Shown piece by piece: positions 22,225-33,800 of a stretch of 64,000 nt of DNA. The translations under genes and the position numbers were made by a program. This DNA is from Pohlia nutans (taxonomy: Eukaryota; Streptophyta; Bryopsida; Bryales; Mniaceae), in the NCBI GenBank assembly GCA_022496805.1, contig CM040087.1:9622001-9686000 (forward strand), in the 5' to 3' direction. Under the pieces are notes generated by a model. The model made no database searches, was not told the origin of the DNA, and saw only the letters and a list, made by a program, of their open reading frames with translations. Positions within the stretch are counted from its first letter, which is position 1, and each line of letters opens with the position of its first letter.

Positions 22225-23790
22225 GTTGTCGATGGTCTAAAGCTTGTTTGCCACGAGTTGGCTAAAGTTGCTAGGGATCCGGATAGCGGGGTTCTAGATG
22301 AACTTGCAAATGATGCCGATCTTCTTGTCACCACTCTCTTTGTTAAGATAAGAGGCCCGTTTTTCCTCAGGTTGAATTGCTGTTGAGGCCCGTTTTTCCT
22401 CAGGTTCAATTTCGTGTGTTATGGACACTTGGCTGCTGGATCAAAGTTGTCGGATCAAAGTGAAATTGGTCCTTTTGGCAAATGAACTCCGCTACCTAGA
22501 GAATATTCGATTGTCTGAATGTTCTCTCTCAACTTCATACTTTACTAATATCAATAATTAGTTGGTGAACGAACTGTTCCTTGAGGACCGAGTTGGTTGT
22601 TTCTTCGTTCATACTGATTCTTGGTAAATTGACTTGATTGGCAGGTCACTACAACTTTCAATTTAGGTCTTGCTGGAGCTTCTTCTAGGTCTTGTAAATA
22701 TGTTCTGAACACCCTCATGCAGGTACGTTCGGCAGGATTTTGAAAGAATGCATGACTCGTTTTAACTTGCTAAGCTACAGGATGATATTATAGGCATTCT
22801 CTTGTTTACTTTTTTTCAATGAGAACGCTCTTGGTTTGAGCACAAAGTCCTTGTGTAGAACCTATATTTAACATAGAACGATAATATACCTGTTTGTGTA
22901 GACATTCCAAGTAAAAAAACTTGCACGAGCTGTGAAGGAAGTCACACTGCCCAATCTCATCACTGAGCTTCTGGTTTGGCTCTTGGACGAGCGGGTCCTA
23001 CTTATGGAGGACGGTTCTCAGCTGTTGAAGGCTATGAACGTTCTGATGCTGAAAATACTGGTAAGTCAATGTTGTATTTCGTCATTTTGGAAATCATATG
23101 ATCAGTGTCTGGTTTAATCTTGTTTATGAAGTTACAAACTCTTTAAGTGTAAAGGAAGACTCTGACCTAATGGATTCTGATTCCTTACTGGAGCGTGGGA
23201 ATTTGTTGTCCTCTTCAGGAAAATGCCGATCGCACATCAGCATTCACAGTGTTGATCTATCTGCTGCAATCTTTGGCTTCATCGAAGTTTGCCGGTCGTC
23301 AACAGGGGACAGCAGTTGTTAGAAATCAGAAATTCCTTGATCCTGTTGTGAAGTGCCTTATCAAGCTCACCAAGGTTCGAAACTATGGTCGTTATTTATG
23401 CACTTGAGACTTATGTAATACAAACTCCAGGAGTCCAGGAATACATACCTTTGATCTGATTATTTAATTGGTGGCAGGTTCTTGGGTCCAATTTGCTTGA
23501 AGTAGACCTTGACCGAATTTTTCTTGAGTACTTCTTCGAGGACCTGGGAATGGCAGAAATAAGGAAAAGGTATGTGATGAGTTCCCTGTACCAATCAGAT
23601 TTCAGTGTTGTATCTTTGTTATTACTTGCATGTGCTTTCCCTTGAAAGATCAAAGACTCTTTGTATTTCCGATTTTGAGATGAGAGCAATTTTTTCCACA
23701 GCGTCCTGCCTTTGCAATCATCTCTTTGTTCAGTACTTACAAAAACTGTGTCTGATACAGAGCTGGAGCAGATGATAATGCTACTATATA
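22225..23790 (+). pseudogene. MOR1: Internal fragment of MOR1 (XMAP215/ch-TOG microtubule polymerase)
   Basis: Blocks at 22225-22347, 22645-22722, 22902-23060, 23219-23374 and 23478-23569, with the start of another at 23761, encode a TOG-array stretch typical of plant MOR1. Recognisable pieces are GASSRSCKYVLNTLMQ, ITELLVWLLDER, VVKCLIKLTK and the RRAGADD start. Internal splice phases all agree. Lesions: no exons 5' of 22225 or 3' of about 23780 are present; the donor after 22347 reads ATAAGA instead of GT; a 32-bp tandem duplication (AGGCCCGTTTTTCCTCAGG) sits there. Family knowledge: intact MOR1 is a protein of about 2,000 residues that binds tubulin and speeds microtubule growth. This piece keeps only about 200 residues and lies in tandem with the NAA15 remnant. 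Confidence 0.85.
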
Positions 23791-23849
23791 TATAATGCAT
23801 CTCTAGAAGCATCTATATAATGCTACTGTATATATAATCCTAGCATCTT

Positions 23850-26482
23850 AAACCACTCTAGAATCTGTAAGGTGGGTAAAATGCTTGAGCGTGAGGATTG
23901 GCGTAGGGCGGGTAGAATGCTTGTGGTTGCATCCATGGATACGTGAGTGGGGCAGGTCGCGGTGGTTGAAGTGCTTGTGACCACTGCGGCGGTGAGGCCT
24001 GATCTGCGGCTGTGAGCTGCGACAGTCCTGATGGAGGGGCTTGCGCTGCAGTGATGGGGAGCGTTTCAGGAATGCAAATGACCGAGTCTGCAGATTGCAG
24101 CGGTGGCTCCATTCTCGCGCGACGGCCCCTTCCTGATCCCGATGCTCGCTTGGTAAGCCGCTCCATCTCCTTCTTTTGTTTTTTTCTTGCTCTTTCTTGT
24201 GCTCGCTCTTCCTTGTCTTTTTTCTGTTGCTTTTTCAAAGCCTTCCATTGCTCCTTAGTGGCTTCCTTGTCCTCTTTCTTCTTCTTAGCAGCTGCAGCAG
24301 TAGCCTCTTTTTTTGCTAGAAGTTCCTCTAGGCCTTTAACATAATCCCTAGAAGTTAAAATTCTGCTACTTGTGTAGTCTAGGAGAGGTTCTTGCCTTCT
24401 TCTCTTTTTGGCTGGAATGAGCTCGGGCAAAGAGAGAAACTTGTTTATAATCTCATAATTTCCCCTCTGTACTTCTGCACGAAATGCTGGGTCGATAGTG
24501 ATATGTTGCTCACTTAAGTCGTAGTTGCTCTCCTCTCCATTTGGGATATCGACATAGCAATGTCGTGTTGGTGCCTCAGATTCGTGCACCACTTCTGATT
24601 CCTTCACATCTGATCCTTGTGTTCCAGATATGCCTTTACAACCGGGGTCGATTTCCTCAGTGCCATGGAAGTGGTGGTCTTCAAATCTTGCTTGCGCGCT
24701 GCCGTCCTCAATTTGCTATGATGTTTCACCTCGCATGTCTTCCCAATCCAGTGGCCCAGCTTCTTCCCCTTCGTCACTAGACGAAGAGTCACTTGATTGA
24801 ACTGCAGTAGTCAGGTCAAAGCCTTCTTGCCCCTCCTCGAAACTTTGACTGTGATTCATTCTTGCAGTGACTCCTTTATCATCTAATGGCCATATCCCTA
24901 TTTTTTTGAAGCCTGACTTAATGTTCTTAGGAGTTAGGGATTTTTCTAAGGCTTGAGATGTCCATTCACACAAGTCTGATTTTTCTACCTTCTTGCCTTT
25001 GTTCAATAGAGTCCAAGAGTCTCTAATCTCTCTAAATGCACTTTTGAAAGGTTTAAAGCACGAAACATCTAAGGGTTGTAGGGCATGGGAAGTATGGCTT
25101 AGTAGGGAGATGATATCCAAACTTGAATTCATGGCAAGTGTGACAACTTCCAAGGTCACATGCGAATTGTGCCCGTCTAAAATGAGTAAGTACCTATTTC
25201 TTTTGTCAATTCCTGTAGAGTTTCTTTTAAAATGCCAATGAAATGTGAGATCCAGGACTCAAATAGCCACTTAGTCATCCATGCATTAGGTTGCATGGCC
25301 ATGACAGCATTTGGCTCACAATTCTTGATATAATCTTGTAGGAAGTAAGTCCCTTTTAAAATATAGAAGTTAGGGATTTTTCCTCTTTCAACATTGATAC
25401 AAGAAAGGACTAACAAGTGCTCACGTTAGTCTAGCTCTATGGTGTGAACAGACTTGCTACCCAATTTTGCTAGGACTATTGCTCCTCCAGATCTTGAAGC
25501 TTGCACTCCACTCTCATTGCAATTCCAAATGTGGGAGGGTGGATAGTTAAAGGTATTGTAAAGCTCTTGTAGGTTTGAGTATAGGGTAGCTACACTTGTG
25601 GGGCATAATCCTCTAGCTCTACCCATCTCTAAAGGCTGGCTTTTTCTAGATACTAGATCTGGATGTCTTAGTTTAAAGTTTCTAAGCCATGACTTCCTAG
25701 GGACTCCATTGGCACTCCAAGGGGTTTCCCTTGTTTGTGTTGCCATAGCCACTTTTAACCTCAGTTGCCCTGAGGTTCATGGATGACCTAGATCTTGCAT
25801 TTTGAAACAATAATCAAGTAACTTTTCTTCCTCTTCTTGACTTAACACTGTTTTTGTCCCTCTCTTCCTCCCCATAACTTTTGCCATACAAATGGTCTCT
25901 CAAAAAGGTAGGTGGAATCCCAAAGGTGCGTGCAGCAGCTCTTACCTTCATGCCTTGATCTGTGACAGCATCCATGGCTTGTTTTAATGCTGCATCTGTC
26001 CAATTTCCCGTTTTTTTTGTTGCACCTTTCTTGTTTGAGTTTTAGGTCACCCATGCAGTGCTGATTGGAGTTGATTGAGCATTTGGAGCTGATTGAGCGT
26101 TGTGGGAACCACCTATGGGGGTCTCTACATCTCTCATAGTGAAATCAGATTGAGACAGGTTTTCTTGTGCCCATGGGGTTGAACTTCTCAACCCTAACCT
26201 CCTTGGTCTCTCACTTTCTACACTTCTACAAGTTTGTGGTATGGCTTGTTGAGTTGTATGGGCACTAGAATTGACATGTAGAGTAGGATTTCGAATTCTA
26301 CATCTACTTCTCCCTTGTTGTAACTGGGTCATGTGCTCATGAAAGTCTAAGCTCCCCATTTGCTCATTGTCTGCTGAAATCTGTCCTCCTACACCAACAA
26401 TTTGAGTTTTTGGTATCACTTCCTCACTGCTTTGAAAGCCCTCACTTTCCTCTACAAATGTGTCCATGACGACTCTCATCAA
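23850..26482 (-). mobile_element. Decayed Tigger/pogo-type (DDE_1, jerky-like) DNA transposon coding region
   Basis: Read on the minus strand, parts occur in the order expected for plant Tigger-like transposases. They are a Ser/Gln-rich leader (26482-26042), a psq-type helix-turn-helix (about 26010-25790), a CENP-B-like HTH with the first DDE motif (25752-25426), the second block (25416-25177), the third block with LILDGHNSHV and LQPLDV (25200-24716), then a Lys-rich coiled tail ending in a Tyr/Pro-rich C-terminus (24607-23858). Breaks include a one-base shift in the psq HTH, an in-frame TGA at 25777-25779, shifts near 25424 and 25215, and one near 24716. The motif usually read NCDESG is NCNESG here, so the first catalytic Asp is lost. 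The element cannot encode an active enzyme. Terminal repeats were not found. It directly abuts the truncated MOR1 end. Confidence 0.85.
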
Positions 26483-27140
26483 CCTCCACAGAGCACTCTA
26501 ACTTCACTCTTGGTGCACTACTGAAACAACCATGGTTGTCCACAAATACAAGCACTTCTATATGTAAACATGTCCATTAAAGGTTGCAATTAAAACCATG
26601 CCGCCATCTTAAGCCGCCCATTTGGAAATACTAAAGAGAACCCCTTTATTACAAAATCAGCCCAGAATGTGGGCTATTTTTCAAACTGACAAAGAATTAA
26701 TTGCAGCTCATTACTCTCTCTTTCCAAACAACAAAATGCATTTTTTCATCCACCCTGAACCTCTAATTCGACCACATCTACCCCAAAACCCGTGCAGTAA
26801 ACAATAAAGCCCCTTCTTGGGCGCTTTTATAAATTTTATTGGCCACATTTCTGGACCCAACCCCCAACCCTAGGGGTCGCCATTGGGACCCGGACGGGAA
26901 TGTGGTCCGCTACCTTATTTGAAAAGCTCCTGTAGGCCTGTGGAGTTTATTCAACTACAAGAAACCTACGTGGGGAAGGTGTTTCATACAGTTATCAATG
27001 TATCATCAAGAACCCCGTTTTCAATTGCTCTAGTTAAATATATGTTACTGTTAAATTTGCGCTTAACTTGAGAATCTGTGTCATGAAATCCAAAAGTAAG
27101 TCTCTGAAATGCTACACGCATACATAATTACAAGCATATT
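26483..27140. other. Intergenic, perhaps the 5' non-coding part of the Tigger element
   Basis: No gene is seen. The 5' untranslated part and terminal repeat of the Tigger element should lie here, but no inverse match to its 3' side could be found by eye. Confidence 0.35.
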
Positions 27141-27702
27141 TTAACCCTTTACCGTCCCGATTCAGCACTGTTTTCAAAGATTCATTATAAAATGTTTGAT
27201 GAAAAATCAAAATGAAGTTGATGTACAAAGAAAAGTTGTAGATGTCAATGTGTAGATCACATGGTTGGATTCAACATATTTTTTAATTAATATTCTTTTA
27301 ATCAATTTTGCAAATTTTTCTCTTCAAATTCAATTCAAAATTCAAAATTAACACCATAAAAATAAAGAAAATAAAGAAGTAAAGAAATATTGTACTGAAA
27401 TTGGAATAACATGCACGATGAGATGGTGTAGTTTTTATTATTTAAATATACTTGTTTTGGAAAACCATGTTTAAGGTCTCACTTTTTGAACTAAGAATGA
27501 AACTTGACATAAACCGATTCTACTGTTTTTCAAAAACTTATAATATTTTATTTTGAAGATTCGTACCAAACAAATGATAGTCAACTAGCACAAGAACCAA
27601 GAGCAATTTGGATGAATGAAAAAATATACAAGATGTAGTATTGAAAAAGGTTGCAATCTCTTTGTCGTCCATATAATGGACGCAGGCGCATTAAAGGGTT
27701 AA
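27141..27702 (+). mobile_element. piggyBac-like MITE, 562 bp, TTAA-flanked
   Basis: It runs TTAA-CCCTTTACCGTCCCG to GGCGCATTAAAGGG-TTAA. It is the same family as 16500-17047 and the same orientation as its neighbour at 28005-28552, which lies about 300 bp away. It is more diverged internally. Confidence 0.72.
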
Positions 27703-28004
27703 GCGGTCATTGACCATCGAGTATAGAACTTGTGCAAAAACTCGCAAAATTAGTATGAATTGTTTTGGGTGTATTATCAATTTTGGGTGTATTATGGGTT
27801 GGTGGAATCATATGTTCATAGATTTGGAATAGTCTAGTTATTAGATTTGGGTGATGATTGAGTTTTCACTTTGAAAATTTGTAATTTATTTCCTTTTTTA
27901 AGAATAAAATTATGAGAAAATTGCATCATCTTCATAATTTCTATTTTCCTATGAAGAAAAAATACTATTCGCCTTGTACTCCTATTGCATGTAGGCTAGA
28001 AAGC

Positions 28005-28552
28005 TTAACCCTTTAACGTCCCGATTCAACACTGTTTTCAAAGATTTGTTATAAAATGGTTGATGAAAAACGAAAATGGAGTTGATGTACAAAACAAAGT
28101 TGTAAATGTCAATGTGTAGATAACATCCGTACGGTTGGATTCATCATATTTATTATTAATATTTTTAAAGTAATTTTGCAAGGTTTTCTCTTGAAATTCA
28201 ATTAAAAATCCAAAATTAACACAAAAAAATTTAATAACATTGTAATGAAATTAGAATGACATGCACTACGAGAAGGTATGGTTTCCATTATTTGATTCTA
28301 CTTATTATGGAAAATCATATTTAAGGTCTTTCGTTTTGAACTAAGATTGAAACTTGACATTAATCACTTTTGTAATTTTTCAAAAATTCACATTATCTTA
28401 TTTGGAAGATCCATACCGTACAAATGGTATTTAACTAGCACAATAATGAAAAAAAATAAAAATGGATGAAAAACATCCGGTACCTACAGAAATCGAGCTG
28501 CTGAAATTCATCCGGCGTCCAGAATCTGGACGCCGGCGCGCTAAAGGGTTAA
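28005..28552 (+). mobile_element. piggyBac-like MITE, 548 bp, TTAA-flanked
   Basis: It runs TTAA-CCCTTTAACGTCCCG to GGCGCGCTAAAGGG-TTAA. The subterminal palindrome GGCGTCCAGAATCTGGACGCC is well kept. Same family as 16500-17047. Confidence 0.75.
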
Positions 28553-30059
28553 GTTATCGATCATGGGTGTCTCTACCTCAGTGGAACCTAATGGTGTCAA
28601 AATTCATATGTACGTATACGGTTGTGAGATCCTTTTTTCCCTTGGTTCCCCATATCTGAAGTTTAGTAAGGCTACCCATAGCCTTTTACTCTTTGTATGT
28701 TTCAAGCGCCCTTAAGAGCCATATGAGGAACATTTCAGTTTCCATTTCTTGCATAAAAATATTCCTCACCTAAAGCTAGTCACTTCACAATCTTTATAAG
28801 CATTCATAACCTCAATGGAGATATTTCTACACAGGTAGCAACATAGCAACCATATTGAATATGGAAAGCATAGTTATGTCTCATAAGTTTTTCTTCCTTC
28901 AAGGTCTTAGGCCTGAGATTCAATACGCCTCAGGCTTTTAGGAGTTGACCCCTTAATTGCGTAGATATACGTTTGAAGAAACTGAATACAAGGAGGTCTT
29001 TCTAGTGTTGATGAATTGATGGATAAAAAATGAGTTTTTGAACATGAATTTTTTTTCTCCACACAGGAGTATGGAACCCTGAGATGTATGGAACCCTGAG
29101 ATGTGGGAATTTTTGTTGAATTTTGTGAGTGGATTTGGTTCACCACAGAATCTCTTGTACAATGCAATTTGAACAAGTTGATGTAGCATTTAGAATACGG
29201 TGCACACTGCGTAAAGCAAAGATGGCAAGTCCAATATCCATTTCTGCCGCCCATTTTTCCATTGAAGAACTAGGAATCTAATCATACAGTTACTTTGGGA
29301 TAACACATGAGAATGCATTCCGATTGCTACCGAAAAGATACTGCATTGCAATATTACCCACCAGGTTCAGAGCATATGTAGAAATTGCTACCATTTATAA
29401 ATCCAAAATAGAAAAACCTTGTTGTGAAAGATTGGGGTGCATTTCATTCTTGTTTCATTTATAGTAAGTGAAAAGCGACACATTTCCTACTAGTGCTATT
29501 TAAAAAGAATGGAATTCAAGTTAGATATAGGCTCAACGACCTTGTTTAGATAATTCTCCTTGTTAACTACCACAATCTGTCGTCTCTTCACTGCAACAAA
29601 GGAAACCACATTCACATCAGAACAATACCAAGCACGTGAGGTGGTTGGAATGAAATTTCATGAGGAGAAAGATGTGCCGTTTTTCATTCCCCACTTTGTG
29701 GAAATAGTGAACAGTGGTGGAACATTGTAATTATATTTTTGTCTTCAAATAAATAATTTGAATAAATAAATAAAAGATATAAAATAATTCAAAAATGATT
29801 ATTTTTCTATTTATTTTTGAATTATTTATTTTTTGTATTAATTAAATGAACTCGTGTTCAAATACACTTCTTAAGGTGACCATTCTTTCATTGTACAACT
29901 TAAATGCAAATATCTTTTAGTATGGAACAAGGGATATAGAGCAAAGATCATGACCCACCATGCTCATTTAAAGAGACAATGTTTAATAAAGTGTTAAATT
30001 TTTGGAACATTCATGTTATGTAGCTACTTCAATATCTTGCATAGCAAATCATTGTCCTT
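28553..30059. other. Intergenic, no gene seen
   Basis: Short frames only. A minus frame at 28907-29254 has no recognisable motif. The stretch 29750-29850 is extreme in A+T. Confidence 0.5.
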
Positions 30060-30405
30060 TGAGACCCCAATAGGGTTAATTTATAAAAATCCTTGAAACT
30101 TCAAGCTCGGGGAGGTCACTCTTTGTATCATTTGAGTATCACGTGTGAACAAAGGGTATTTAAAAGCACCCTAAAATTTAAAAATAATTTTTACTATAAT
30201 TAGTAATATTTTAAGAATATTCTCATTTTTATTCTTGTAATGAATTGTGAACATCCTATATTAATGTAAATCATTTATAAAAATTATCTTCAAAGATTTA
30301 TTTGGACCCTATCTTTGTTCGCACGTTGTTACGTAATATTTGGAAGTGACCTCCCCGGGACTTCAAGGACATGTTGATTCATATTAACCTCCAAAGGTCC
30401 AAGTT
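30060..30405. repeat. Foldback/MITE with ~100-bp inverted arms
   Basis: The left arm carries CGGGGAGGTCACT and GAACAAAGGGTA. The right arm carries TACCCT-like, TTTGTTC and GTGACCTCCCCG in inverse order. The outer parts (AGGGTTAATTTAT and the inverse near 30395) also pair imperfectly. No target duplication is clear. Confidence 0.55.
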
Positions 30406-30816
30406 GGTTTATTTCATTCAAACTTCAATAATATAACTAAAACGTTTCTTGATCATCTACTTCATTAATGATTGTTTACCTCTTCAAACATATAGTCAAT
30501 GAGGTACAAGAGAGGTGTAAGTCTCGATTTAGAAAATTACAAGGCTATCCTAATCTTACTTGAAGTGTTCAAAATTGAGTTACTTGGCCGTCCCTTCAGA
30601 GGCGAAGAAAAAGAGTTATAAAAATTAAATCAAACAACAAACAACATAAACAAAGAGAAAGACAACTTACTTTATTCAGAATCAAATTTCAACCTTGTGA
30701 AACAAGAACTAACTAGATGCCCAATCATGTCCATAAGCACTTCGACATCCTTGTGTGATGTGACTCGATGATGCTGTTATTGCTAGACTACCCTTGAAGG
30801 GATAAAAAAAAATGGC

Positions 30817-33800
30817 CTACATGAATGACAACAAATAACCAAAGATAACAGAAATAACTGCAATGAGCAAGATCCATAGAAGCCAGAGCAGCTGGATCTG
30901 CCGAACATTGAGCCAAATGAAATTTGCACCCTTCCGAACGTTGCGCCACATGAAATTTCCGACCTTCTGAAACCAAGGCTGGTGAGCCTTTATCACGAGC
31001 TCTTTGACCTCCTTCTTGGATTTGATGTTATCTGTTGGTCCCATTGTTGGTCTCGTTGCTTTCTTCGCCGGGGCAACTACAACCGTGGCTGTTTCAGGAG
31101 CCGTGACAACAAGCCCACGTCTCTTTGCTTTAGAAGCCGGAACTGCAGGCACTCGTCTCTCTGTTTTCGGAGGCTGAACTCGAACCGGAACTGCAGGCAC
31201 TGGTCTCTCTGTCTCAGGAGGCGGAATTAGAACCGGAACTGCAGGCACTCCTTTCTCTGTCTTTGGAGGCGGAATTGGGGCCGGAACTGCAGGCTCTGGT
31301 GTCTCTATGCAAGGCAAGTCATCGACAGGGGATGGTGTTCGTGGAGCCTGAGCTACCGGCAAAGTCTCGACCACTGCTACTTCACTCGTATCACTCTCTC
31401 CGCCCGCGTTCATAGCCTGCAAGTTAATTGAGCGCACGATCCACTCAGGTTCCAATTAACAAACTTACAAACTAATGTAAGACTTCAGTAGGAGAATGGC
31501 CTGACATGGGTGCCACTATGTTGCGTCTCACATAGTGTGATTTTTTACTAACGTACTCATTTTATGTGTGTTAAATGTTTTTGTCTTTAACACCATGTAT
31601 ATAGTTGCAGCCATGATGCCTAAAACATTCTTTAATTTTTGTAATTTTCTAATGTTTTTTTCTTATCAAAAAGATATTTCTTGAAAATCACACTATTTTT
31701 GAAGGGGTACCCATATGAGGCCATCACCCAGTAGCCCTTTGTGGCTACAAGCGCGCGATTGAAAACCAAGCTCGGACGAACCTGCACTGCTGCACAGTAA
31801 CTCGAAGAAGGTAAAAGGTTGGACATGTTGAAAGATCGGGCCTCTCCTTCATACACGGTCTTCCGTAATTGCCCTCCTTCGCCATCATCAAAGAAAAGCT
31901 TGTAGCTGCACAACAAACGTAGTAATCTTTCAGAGCGATAATTTCATTTATGCCATCGACAGATGATTAAAAACCAAAGAAATAGGTAAGCATGCCGGAA
32001 AAGCTTAGAATCTTAGATCCTTGCTACACCCGCACGCTTCAAATCATGCAGCACCACAGACCTTCGAGAATCTTTGCGGCGGATCGACCATAGATATCGA
32101 CAGTACTGTCACGATCGAAGACTCAGATAATTGTTTGATAACCAGATATACTCATTGTGTAAACCCGGCCGGGGGCTCCAGAGATATTGTAACTGTAGTG
32201 TACCTTGTGAGTGGCATGCCGTTGTCATTTGCTGGAGGTGACCACTTGATCTGCACACTCGTGGACGTGAGTTTAGAGAATGTGGGTGGTTGAGGAGCTC
32301 CGGGTGCAGCAGGGAGTGACTTGGCCACCAAAGCTGAGCTCGGAGACGACGTGCCCACGCTGTTCTGGGCTTTCACTCGAAACCTGTACTCACGGCCGGC
32401 TGCAAGTCCTGTGACTTGGGACCTGTGTCGATCACCCATACATGCATTCGTGTACAGTACAGTACGTCCGTCAGCTTGCTTAATTCATTATTTGAACCCC
32501 AAATTTGAATGAGCAATTGGTGGGAATTTATATCGTCTGATATGGGTAACACTTTTATGCGTCTCACATAGTATGGCTTATATTTAACTCATTATATGTG
32601 TGCTAGAAATTTCGTCTTTAACACCATGTATGTAGTTGCACTCATAGTGTCTATAACACCCTCTAATTTTTGTAATTTTCCAATGTTTCCTTCTTATCAA
32701 AAAGATATTTCTCAAAAATCACACTATTTTTGGAGGGGTATCCATATCAAGCCATCAGCCTGATCACAAGTAGAATTGAGTAAGCCAAAGCTTGGGTGAC
32801 GAAAAACATACAGAAGCTCCTGTCCATGGTAGACCACGACCCAGCCTCGTGTGGTCGTCGGCTGAACTACGGCATCGTCTTGATGATTGCCCACTTTCTT
32901 CGACTTCCCCGGAAATTTCTTGTCAATGTTCATGTCGCGTTCTCCGCTAAACCCTGCTGGCAGTTCCTGCATTTCCAGCGTATATCTAACTACAGGGCAG
33001 CCATTGTCTCGCTCTGGGACCTGAAAACAGAACATGCCGCGCATGCACAATGTGAGGCATAATTTATGATCATATTGAATAGTTTCAAATAATTCTTTCG
33101 AAAACGTGCACGCGTGGTCGTGAAGGTTGCTTCGCAAGACCGTGGCTAGTTACCTCCCATTTTATTGTCAAGTAAGATGCCTTTGCGTCGATGACGGTGG
33201 GTGGAGGAGGAGGACAAGGAGATGCTGCTGAAGTCATGCATACCAAATATGCACTAAATCCACTTGAGCCTACGGCGTTCTGTGCCTGCATTCAGAAAGC
33301 GTGATGCATCAACTCGATCCTGAAGACAGTGAACTGAAATATTACACGAGCTTCTGCTTATTTAAGTCTCAATCATTCATAATATTGAAGCAATTGGATA
33401 CGTACCTGCACTCGGAATGCATAGCTTGAAAATGGCGGCAGCTTCTTCACCTCGAACTCTTGGCTAGGCCCACTGTAGATAATAGATACCTCCGATTCCG
33501 CTCCGTCAGTTCCATGGTTGTAGTCACCCTCTGAGCTGGTCCCTGCCAAAAGCATTCACATAAAAATCTTTAAAACTTGTAACAAGAAATATAATCAACT
33601 CATCTGACCACATGTACCATCCAATTCCGGACGACGTTCATATGTTATCACTTACTTGCATTAATTGCTATCGTTAATTGCTGAACCGAGAGGATAATCT
33701 GATCTCAAGAGCCAACTGCTAAAACTCCACGACATTATTCTGATAGACCGCTGAAGCATGATCGCATGCAAACCTGGATAAGGTTTCATTAAGATTTTCG

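Noticed and set aside
24012..24344. A 110-codon plus frame rich in Ser and Phe
   Set aside because: It is antisense to the Lys-rich tail of the Tigger transposase.
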